Below the pieces are notes generated by a model, which was not told where the DNA came from, did no database searches, and saw only the letters and a list, made by a program, of their open reading frames with translations. Positions 56,518-64,000 of a stretch of DNA of 64,000 nucleotides are shown one piece after another. Position numbers and translations under genes: made by a program. The DNA comes from Nilaparvata lugens (Eukaryota > Arthropoda > Insecta > Hemiptera > Delphacidae), in assembly GCF_014356525.2 (NCBI RefSeq), contig NC_052507.1, positions 56,144,347 to 56,208,346 of the forward strand, given 5' to 3'. Position 1 is the first letter of the stretch; each line of letters opens with the position of its first letter.

Positions 56518-57447
56518 ATGTCCTATTCTTTGTGTTCTGATATTTTGGACAAGCCACAAACTCGCTCTATTGGTATTCAGTGTGATCTTGATAGTTTCTA
56601 TCATGAAGCAAGGTGCAGTACACCGAAACCGCTGCAGGTGGAGGAGGAGAAACGAGAAGAGGAGGGGAGGGAGAAAGACGAAGGATTCAACGAGCCCGCC
56701 ACCGAAGATAAAGAAGTGGACAAGCAGGCGCCTACGAAAATTGCTATGGTTGATCTTCACTGGTTTAAACAAGATTGTAATCAAATTATTGTGAAAGAAC
56801 TTGCCATAATTGATCAGTTTAATAATTATATTGTGTTCCATTTCAAATCACCATTTGCAAAGACAGAATTGAGTGCAAAATTGTATAACGATGTAACATG
56901 GTTAGAACGTCACTATCATAAAATAAAATGGGAAGATGGAGATTTAGAATACAGTGACTCATTAATACGTGATTACCTTGCAGGTTATGAGAAAATTTCC
57001 ACAAAAGGAACTGAGAAAGCAAAGTTTTTAAGAAGATTGCATAGCAACGTTCAATGTATACCAGAGGATTTTCCAAAACCTGATTTCAGCTTTTTCACTA
57101 GTTCATGGTGTTATGCTGTGTGTAACATTCATAAAAATAGACCACATTCTCGCTGTGCTTTATTCTCTGCGCAACATTATAATTCTTTGTTGTTCAAAAA
57201 TATGTATCAAACAAATAATTTCTTGTGCAAAAACAATCGAATGCAAAGTATGAAAATGGCTCCGATGTAGACGAATTCACAGAAAAGAAACTTTGCTCGT
57301 TATGGATTCTTCTACAATGGAAAGGATTTACAGTGTGTTCATTGCTTGCATGCATTGAGACTGCATAAAGCACGTACATGTTGTCTGTCGACAATTAATG
57401 AAGAAAGACCACTTAATTACTCTATAATAGTTCCCGCCTACACTTAG
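56518..57447 (+). pseudogene. Possible exonuclease-like protein, then BIR-like segment beyond a TAG
   Basis: The first 250 codons contain an acidic linker (EEEKREEEGREKDE) and a domain opening with KIAMVDLHWFKQD, followed by FHFKSPF, WLERHYHKIKWEDGDLEYSD, KGTEKAKFL, and CNIHKNRPHSRCAL. This combination recalls a poorly characterised family in insect and cnidarian mobile DNA that may have an RNase-H-like fold. I am not certain. After a TAG at 57268-57270, the same frame gives RNFARYGFFYNGKDLQCVHC, which resembles the first half of a BIR (IAP) domain, with one C-x2-C pair but without the later His and Cys ligands. It ends at 57447. The gene is broken and the BIR part is incomplete. Confidence 0.5.
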
Positions 57448-57469
57448 TTTTGTTCATTCGCTCAACAAC

Positions 57470-57748
57470 ATGGATCCGAGAAAGTGGTTGGCTGCCGACA
57501 ACGAATTGGAAGTGAGGTTAAAAAACTGTATTGATTGGTACGATGAGTGTGAAAGTGCAATTAGGAAATCAACTCCTGAAAATTATAGTTTGGTGAAACA
57601 ATTGAAAGACATTTTTCTAAGCACGGCTAATTTAAATGACATAAGAGACTATCTATGTTATTATCGTTCTCATAATTTGTGTATAGATAAGCTAATTAAA
57701 ATTGAAGATGAAACTATGAATAGTTGTGCTGCTGAAATGTGTAAATAA
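57470..57748 (+). CDS. Small unknown Polinton ORF (92 aa)
   Basis: Acidic protein with MDPRKWLAADNELEVRLK, CIDWYDECESAI and YLCYYRSHNLCIDK, and several Cys. Uninterrupted. Directly upstream is TTAGTTTTGTTCATTCGCTC, similar to the initiator region of the preceding gene, so it may have its own promoter. No family recognised. Confidence 0.5.
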   Translation: MDPRKWLAADNELEVRLKNCIDWYDECESAIRKSTPENYSLVKQLKDIFLSTANLNDIRDYLCYYRSHNLCIDKLIKIEDETMNSCAAEMCK

Positions 57749-57940
57749 ACGTTTTCTGCCCTCAAATGATTTTTCATTCCAATATCCCATTCACGATTTT
57801 TAGTTTAGTTGCTGCTTAGAGCTAGACCTGACAACATGTGTGGGGTGATCTTTTTTATACAGTCACGAGCCCCTATAACACGTGCATCTCATCAATTTAG
57901 AAAGAGAGATATATCTGTCTCTATTTCCCTCATCTGACAC

Positions 57941-58282
57941 ATGTCAAACATCTGGGAAGCCGTTAACATGCAGTGTTATGGTTTTTCAAAATTCAAAAAA
58001 TTAACTCGTCTCTTGATGTCAATTTCATTTAACGAATTTGATTCAATTGCTAAGAATATTAAATTTTCGACAGGATGTCAAGATGTTGATTTACCGTTAA
58101 CAAAAACAGAAAATGTACACTTTTCGATTTTATCTGAGATTTTCGAACTGCTCAATATTCTAGACAGTGGACATCTACATTATGATTGTACAAATGATTC
58201 AGCATTATCTGTTGTTAAAAATTCCGATGAACTTTGGAAATGCTTGTACGATATTGCAGATAAAAAATGTAAAAGAACTTAG
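57941..58282 (+). CDS. Small unknown Polinton ORF (113 aa)
   Basis: Uninterrupted. Starts MSNIWEAVNMQCYGF, has a hydrophobic helix (KLTRLLMSISF), an ILSEIFELLNIL block and a Cys-containing end (LWKCLYDIADKKC). It is the last gene before the right inverted repeat. No family recognised. It is shaped like the small genes at 46.6-47.9 kb. Confidence 0.5.
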   Translation: MSNIWEAVNMQCYGFSKFKKLTRLLMSISFNEFDSIAKNIKFSTGCQDVDLPLTKTENVHFSILSEIFELLNILDSGHLHYDCTNDSALSVVKNSDELWKCLYDIADKKCKRT

Positions 58283-58312
58283 ATCATTGTAGAGATTCAC
58301 TAGTATAGCATT

Positions 58313-59064
58313 AGATGTGAGAGAGAGAGAGAATTTCTCAATTCACTTTAATTTGTCAGTATAGCATTAGAAATATGGATTCACTTTAATCTGTCACCAA
58401 GGGAATTTTTCCCTCTCAAAGAGATTTTTTTCCCTCATCTAGCATTCACTTTAATTTGTCAGTATAGCATTAGATGTAGAAATATGGATTCACTTTAATC
58501 TGTCACCAAGGGAATTTTTCCCTCTCAAAGAGATTTTTTTCCCTCATCTAGCATTCACTTTAATTTGTCAGTATAGCATTAGATGTAGAAATATGGATTC
58601 ACTTTAATCTGTCAGTATAGAGAGGGAATTTTTCCTCCTAAAAGGGAAATTTTTTTTCCCTCACCTGGGCAAGGGGAGAGAAAGGGAGATATCTCTTTTC
58701 AACCCCCTCACCTCCACTGGGCAAGGGGAAGGGGAGAGAGAAAGATATATCTCTCTCTTTTCATCCCCCTCACCACCACTGGGCAAGGGGAAGGGGAGAG
58801 AGAAAGAGAGAGAGAGAAAGATATATCTCTTTTTCATCCCCTTCACCACCACTGGGCAAGGGGGAGGGGAGAGAGAAAGAGAGAGAGAGAAAGATATATC
58901 CCTCTCTTTTCATCCCCCTCACCGCCACTGGGCAAGGGGAAGGGGAAATCTATTTTCAGAACACCCCCCACCCTGCGGGCGTGGGGAAGGGGTGGCGGGA
59001 TGGACGAGGGGGGAGAGGGTTTTGGAGCAAAAAAGCTTCCTAGTGATCCCAAAGTCCCTCTACT
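58313..59064 (-). repeat. Right terminal inverted repeat (about 752 bp)
   Basis: Complement of the left repeat, with the same order of subrepeats (AATTTGTCAGTATAGCATTA units inside, CACTGGGCAAGGGGAAGGGG units outside) and ending ..GATCCCAAAGTCCCTCTACT. Shorter than the left arm, owing to fewer internal units. Confidence 0.92.
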
Positions 59065-60930
59065 TGTATGCAGCGCCCCTGCGAAAATCAACTGTTGGAT
59101 GCCGAAATAACAGATGCCGAAATATTGGAAGTGTTAAAAAAATTGAAAGCAGGTAAAGCACTGGGCATAGATGGGTTACCAGGAGAGTTTTTAAATATGC
59201 CCCTAGAAGCTTTGCTTCATTGCTGCGCTGATTTTTCAATCACGCTTTTGAAAAAGGTGAGTTACCTTCTAGTTTTGGTAAAGCCATAATTTCCCCAATC
59301 CATAGAAAAGGAGATGTGGCGCTAGTAGAGAGGCATTTCATTCTTAGATTCGGGAGTCAAAATTTTTGCAGGAGTACTGTTGAGGAGATTGAGTGATATG
59401 TGATATAACACAATGTTATAACAGAGAGTCAGGTCGGTTTTAGAAAGGGTTACTCTACAGTAGACAACATTTTCAATGTGTACAGTACTGTCACTTTGAA
59501 AATAGCGAAGAAAGGCATTAAAGTGTATTGTATGTATGTCAATTTCCGGGCAGCGTTCGATGTTATTGACTGAAAGGCACTATGGTTCAAATCATAGAAC
59601 ATGGGAATACCATTTAAATTAATAAAAATGTTACAGAAATTATATAAATGCACACAATCAGCTGTGTGGACCACTAAGAGGCTAACACAGGAATTCGAAA
59701 CTTACTGCGGCTTAAGACAAGGCTGCTTATTATCGCCGATCCTCTTCTCCTTATTCATTATTATGATTTATTAGATTATGTAGGAGATGGGTTATGGATT
59801 AGGGATCGAAATATTAGATGCTTATTCTATGCCGATGATTTGGTGCTGCTGTCAAATACACCCAAAGCTTTGCAGAGAATGATTAATAATCTTAAATCGT
59901 ATTGTGAGGTATGGGGAATCAAAATAAATATGAATAAATAAAAAATAATGGTTTTTAGAAAATGTGGGAAAATGACTAGTCATAAAGAATGGTTTTGGGG
60001 TGGAGAGAAAATTGAAATAGTGGGAACATATAAATATCTGGGGGTTATCTTCACGGCCACCATGAGGTTCGGAACTCACATAAAAGATAGGGTGTCAGCA
60101 GCTAAGTGTAGAGTGAATACAGTTTGGAGCAGTATAATCACCAACAACACAATTCGAGTCAAAGCTAAATGGGAGGTATTCAATGCAGCAATTAGAGCGA
60201 TTGTGAGTTATAGTGGACAGGTCTGGGTTACAAGATGTTTGAAGAGCTAGAAATTTTTCAAAGATTTTCTATAGAAAAGTTATTTTCCCTACCTAGATGT
60301 ACACCCAACTACATTTTGTATTCAGAAACAGGGAAAAATTTTCTGTTTTTTCATTGTTTTAGATTGCACTATAAATACATTCTTAAAGTATTGTCAATCA
60401 GGAAGCACAACAAGAACTACTTATGGACTGCATGATGAAGGAATTTCGTGAAAAGTGTAGCGAGAGGGCAAAAAGGGCAAGGTATCATGACATCTATGCA
60501 AAATTAAAACAGGATTTAGGTGTCAGGGACTATATAAATGCGGAGTTCAATAGAGAGAAATAGCCATGATACTAAAGTCAAGAGCAGCTTTGTGACCTCT
60601 CAATTATAGAATAGATAGAGACGGAGACCAAGCACTTTTTTCAATGTGTAATGCCATATTGAAGGAGGACAGATATCATTCCTTAGGAAGATGTTCTAGT
60701 TTATCAGAAATTAGATGGGAGGTTTGGATTAAACGTGAATTGATCGAGCAGCAAGTAATAGAGCCGTTAAATGGTGAGAGCTGGGAGAAATTAATAAAAT
60801 TTGTGAGAATTGCATGGAGATATCGCTCGCAACTCATTGAGGAATTTAACACATGAAATAGAGATAAGATAGGAATTTAGAAATAAGAAGAACACAATGA
60901 TTGATTGATTATATATATATTTTGTAATTT
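59065..60930 (+). mobile_element. LINE, right part (resumes after the Polinton)
   Basis: Continues the LINE whose start lies at 38485-40379. It begins with the duplicated target TGTATG and runs through RT and C-terminal region to a stop at 60856, with a short TGAT-repeat/AT tail near 60898-60925. Confidence 0.85.
59071..60856 (+). pseudogene. LINE ORF2, reverse transcriptase part (broken)
   Basis: Begins in the linker (ITDAEILEVLKKLKAGKALG, IDGLPGEF). RT motifs follow in changing frames: SQVGFRKGYSTVDN (about 59425), a palm-A region with an internal stop near 59575, CGLRQGCLLSPILFS (about 59707) and YADDLVLLS (about 59828). The thumb is open at 59948-60250 (EIVGTYKYLGVIF). C-terminal fragments are at 60235-60435 and 60644-60856. 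Multiple frameshifts and stops; inactive. Decay must be mostly independent of the Polinton, because the left part is broken as well. Confidence 0.85.
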
Positions 60931-61499
60931 CTTGTTCAGGTTTACAGATAAAATGTATGTATGATTTATAAAATAAAGAGAACTTGTATTACTTGAAAGC
61001 CAACTCCTGGCAGACGGCTGTGTGACCATTGTTGTAGAAAATGTATTCTTTTCAACGATGAACAGTGCCGGCTCGTGCAAATACTAATGGGGGGTTCACA
61101 TTTAACATGAGCAACAAGATCTAGATCTTTAATAATTTGTTAAACCCCATGTTTCAAGTGAATTTTGTTCGTTTCACGTAGTAGAATGTAATTTTTTATT
61201 CCTAGAAGAGTACTAGGCCTATCATATTATTACGTAGGTAACAAAATATTCTAATGGGTTGTATTATATTAAGTACCTATATAATAATTTGTATTTTCGT
61301 TTAATAATAATAAGTATTTAGATATACTCAGGATTCTCAACCTAGAAGATGTACTCCCATACTCCCATTGAATAATTCATGTACAAATCATAAATTATAC
61401 AGAAAACAGCAATAATTTTTCCTCGATGTAAGATAATTTCCAATCAAAGAAATAAGGATTAACATGCTTTTAGAGACTTTGTTAACACTCACCCTCCTT
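60931..61499. other. 3-prime flank of the hAT gene, candidate left transposon end
   Basis: CAGTGCCGGCTCGTGC at 61063-61078 resembles hAT terminal repeats (CAGTG/CAGNG starts) and would be the left end of the element whose transposase follows. The DNA between 61080 and 61499 is AT-rich without a gene. No matching right end is seen inside the window. Confidence 0.4.
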
Positions 61500-63662
61500 C
61501 TAGTTGGCATTTACAGAGCATTTTTTGAAAATAAAATCCATCCTCCTCTCCTCCCTTGCTGCGAAAACATCGATCACCTTCTCATTGAAGTTAATGATAT
61601 TTGCTATCATTTCCTTCTCAATAGTTAGCATTGCTAATGCTGATAGCCTGTCCTGGTTCATTGTGGAGCGCAAAAACGTCTTGATTCGTTTTAGTGTAGA
61701 AAAACACCTCTCAGCTTCAGCTGTTGTCATTGGGATGGTTGAAATTATCAACAAAAGTTTATAGGTTTCGGAAAATGACGAAGATAAGTTATTTTCAATG
61801 AAAAATTGTAGCAAACTGACAGCACCAAGCAAATTTCTGAAGTATACTCTTCTAAAAATTATTTCAAGTTCTGTTTTTAGGCGATTTTTCTCAAGAAATG
61901 AGTAAACCTTAACAGTATCTTCAAGCAAGGTATCTGGGAAATCCTTATTGAAATGTTCAAATTTTTGTGAGTCCAATAAACAGATTGCTGAATAGAATGT
62001 TGTGAACGAGAACCGGGTTTTGATTTGAGTGGTGATGATGTCACAGGTTTCCTTGGCAGCCACTGTTCTACTGAGGTAGGTGTCCTCTTCGCGCCTTGAA
62101 CGTTTGGGCACACTTCCTGCACAGTCTGCTACCATCTCCATCAAATCATTCATTTTAGTTCTTTCCTCTTCAACAGCTTTGATAAAATGTTCAACATTTG
62201 ATTTGATTTTCATAGCATCTGTCTTAACTGTTTGCAGCTGATTATATAAAATGTCAACATGAGGCATTAGCCTGTGAAAAACCGAGAGCCAAAAAATGAA
62301 TCTATTATCTTTGAGAAGACGAGCAATAGCACCTGCTTTTATAATACTAGAAGGTTGTTTTGATGTGGATTGAATCTCCTCCATACACTCGATTAGCTCT
62401 TCTCTATATTCAAAAACTGTATTCACAGTTCTACTTTTAAAATTCCACCTTGTTGCTGACGCCCTAGGTACACGTTTGCCGACTACTCTGTCTAAAACAT
62501 CTATTCTTTGAGGAGAATTTGAAAAAAAATTAGAAATATCACTCAAATCTGAGAAAAAAATTCTTACATCTTGATTTTGACTCGCTGCTTGTGCTACAAT
62601 TAAATTGAGTTGATGTGCATAGCAATGCACAAAAAAAGCATGTTTATAGGTTTGTTGCACAATTGTCTGCACACCAGCATGTTGTCCACTCATCACATTC
62701 GCACCATCATAACTTTGAGAAATGAGTTTTTCTGGAATTGTTATGACAGTATCCAAACTTGAAAAAATACATTTTGCAATCGATTGTGAATCATGACCCT
62801 CAGGATTATCGAACTTCCAAAATCTCTCTACTGGTTGACCATTTGATAAAATATACCGAAAAACTAAAACTAACTGAAATGCAGACGAAATATCAGTTGT
62901 CTCATCTGCTATTAGAGAAACATATTGAGCATTTTTAATCTCCTGTTTGATATTTTCTTGGCACACAGAAAGCATGCAGTCCAGCAATTCATTTTGAATG
63001 TCTTTGGAGGTGCCTTTGAAAACTGTAGCACTATTTAAATGTTCTTTCAAAGCCGAATCAAGCTCTGCAGTAAAATTCACAAGGCCTTTGAAAATTCCCG
63101 TATTTAAAGCATTGTCGTCCTCTCGATGACCCCTAAGAGCTAACTCAAATGCACCACAAAATTTAATGCAGTCTATAAGTTTGGAAAGCACATACCTATT
63201 TTTGGTGACTTGCTCATTATGTTTTCTGATGCTCAAACGATAAGCACTATCAAGCTGTTGACGAACATCAATTTTACCAAGTAAATTGAAATCCAATGAA
63301 GCACTAATATGCGCATGTGAGTTTCCATGCTTTTTAATTTTTTGAGTCAAATGAGCTAAATCACACACACCGTTCTTAATCCATGCTGGATCGCCTTTTT
63401 CGCGAGCAAACAACAAGCACAGAAAACAATAAAGTTTGTTAGTTTCTTCACAACCACACAGCCAAGATGTCTTTTCATATTGTTGGTCTTTGAAATCTCT
63501 CTTGTATGTCCTGGATTTCGATGTAGAAGTCTGATGTATATCAATTGTCGGTGTAGGCCTACCACTTTCCTTAATCGATATTTTTTCCTCAATTGATAAA
63601 TTAGAGAACACTATCTCTTTTAAATAGCTAACTGAAACCTTTCTTGAACCCTCCATTCTCAC
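61500..63662 (-). CDS. hAT transposase, ZMYM1-like, intact
   Basis: A 720-residue cut-and-paste transposase with no stop or frameshift. The N-terminus has a TTF/BED-type zinc-finger region (LCGCEETNKLYCFLCLLF, residues 68-85). The catalytic domain shows D253 in IADETTDIS, D319 in SYDGANVMSG and the hAT CYAHQLNLI block (347-355). E651 lies in TTAEAERCFSTLKRIKTFLR, followed by the dimerisation helices (SALAMLTIEKEM). Length and layout match the ZMYM1-like hAT proteins abundant in hemipterans, from memory. An open frame of this length suggests recent mobility or domestication. Start at 63662 or two codons further in. It is the only complete long gene in the window. Confidence 0.9.
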   Translation of the reverse strand: MRMEGSRKVSVSYLKEIVFSNLSIEEKISIKESGRPTPTIDIHQTSTSKSRTYKRDFKDQQYEKTSWLCGCEETNKLYCFLCLLFAREKGDPAWIKNGVCDLAHLTQKIKKHGNSHAHISASLDFNLLGKIDVRQQLDSAYRLSIRKHNEQVTKNRYVLSKLIDCIKFCGAFELALRGHREDDNALNTGIFKGLVNFTAELDSALKEHLNSATVFKGTSKDIQNELLDCMLSVCQENIKQEIKNAQYVSLIADETTDISSAFQLVLVFRYILSNGQPVERFWKFDNPEGHDSQSIAKCIFSSLDTVITIPEKLISQSYDGANVMSGQHAGVQTIVQQTYKHAFFVHCYAHQLNLIVAQAASQNQDVRIFFSDLSDISNFFSNSPQRIDVLDRVVGKRVPRASATRWNFKSRTVNTVFEYREELIECMEEIQSTSKQPSSIIKAGAIARLLKDNRFIFWLSVFHRLMPHVDILYNQLQTVKTDAMKIKSNVEHFIKAVEEERTKMNDLMEMVADCAGSVPKRSRREEDTYLSRTVAAKETCDIITTQIKTRFSFTTFYSAICLLDSQKFEHFNKDFPDTLLEDTVKVYSFLEKNRLKTELEIIFRRVYFRNLLGAVSLLQFFIENNLSSSFSETYKLLLIISTIPMTTAEAERCFSTLKRIKTFLRSTMNQDRLSALAMLTIEKEMIANIINFNEKVIDVFAAREERRMDFIFKKCSVNAN

Positions 63663-64000
63663 TTTTCAAAACACAAGAAAGAAGAAACAAGAATTAACCT
63701 CAAAATCGACAACACATGTAGCGCGAACGCGAAACTGCAAACAGTAGCCAGTGCCAGCTAGAACAGTTCATGAGTGGAAACGGCTCTAGAAGGCAATGGC
63801 GCCAATGCAAAGCACACTATCACCACAGAATAAGTACAGAATGGAAACTTGTGATAAATCGCCTATCTAACCAATGCTTTTTACATGACCCCAATACTAA
63901 ACACGTCACGTGACCTTGGGAAGTTCCAATCCTGGTCTTCTGATTGGCTCGTAGCAGTGAATGAGATCAATTGATCCGAATCATTAAAGTTATCCGAACC
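63663..64000. other. Upstream flank of the hAT gene
   Basis: GC-mixed DNA with AGTGCCAGCTAGAACAG near 63749 and CACGTCACGTGACC near 63901. No clear right terminal repeat matching 61063. No gene is seen; the sequence continues beyond the window. Confidence 0.4.

Larger units (their letters stand above)
40380..59064. mobile_element. Polinton/Maverick (adintovirus-like endogenous virus), complete ends
   Basis: An 18,685-bp self-contained element. The ends are long inverted repeats beginning AGTAGAGGGACTTTGGGATC, with a 6-bp target duplication TGTATG outside. Inside are the hallmark Polinton proteins: retroviral-type integrase, A32/FtsK-like packaging ATPase, adenain-like protease, penton (single jelly roll) and major capsid protein (double jelly roll), plus a PLA2-type minor capsid protein. 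Genes on the left half read leftward and those on the right half rightward. The protein-primed DNA polymerase is reduced to a terminal remnant. Most genes carry a stop or frameshift, so it is a fossil virus-like element. It is inserted in ORF2 of a LINE. Confidence 0.96.

Noticed and set aside
56482..56841. 119-codon antisense ORF over the 56.5-kb gene
   Set aside because: Shadow of the plus-strand reading frame, with no motif.
42213..57447. Reassigned TGA codon in the Polinton
   Set aside because: TGA also ends several frames, TAG interruptions and frameshifts occur too, and neighbouring non-viral elements show the same kind of TGA breaks; decay is simpler.

Overview
This window looks like a transposon-dense stretch of an AT-rich insect chromosome. 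The transposon mix, the tRNA-derived SINE and several short interspersed families fit a hemipteran such as a planthopper, but that species-level guess is from memory only. I see no convincing ordinary host gene. Nearly everything recognisable is mobile DNA, much of it nested.

0-5 kb holds two decayed LINE fragments and gene-free AT-rich DNA. 5.0-14.6 kb is an LTR retrotransposon with very long terminal repeats (2.7 and 2.15 kb), a gag-like gene and no visible pol. One LTR carries a truncated LINE. A related solo LTR with a 4-bp target duplication lies at 24.9-27.3 kb. 16.7-20.1 kb is a minus-strand Jockey-like LINE. 20.2-24.3 kb holds a palindromic MITE, a hAT remnant split by a SINE with a 13-bp target duplication, and a two-copy repeat in which one copy is split by a 303-bp TA-flanked MITE. 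28.98-30.30 kb is a nearly whole mariner-superfamily transposon, with a degenerate relative at 36.3-37.0 kb. 61.5-63.7 kb is an intact 720-residue hAT transposase gene.

The centrepiece is an 18.7-kb Polinton/Maverick (adintovirus-like endogenous virus) at 40380-59064. It is bounded by long terminal inverted repeats starting AG and a 6-bp duplication (TGTATG), and it is inserted in ORF2 of a LINE whose halves lie at 38.5-40.4 and 59.1-60.9 kb. Its left half reads leftward: pPolB remnant, retroviral-type integrase with chromodomain, packaging ATPase, a conserved Polinton protein, a coiled-coil protein, and small unknown genes. Its right half reads rightward: an unrecognised gene, a two-exon gene, a phospholipase-A2 minor capsid protein, adenain-like protease, penton, a small conserved ORF, major capsid protein, and a possible exonuclease-like protein followed by a BIR-like segment. 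The morphogenesis set is nearly complete, but the DNA polymerase gene is reduced to about 48 terminal codons, and most genes carry an in-frame stop or a frameshift. The copy is therefore a relic, unable to replicate by itself.
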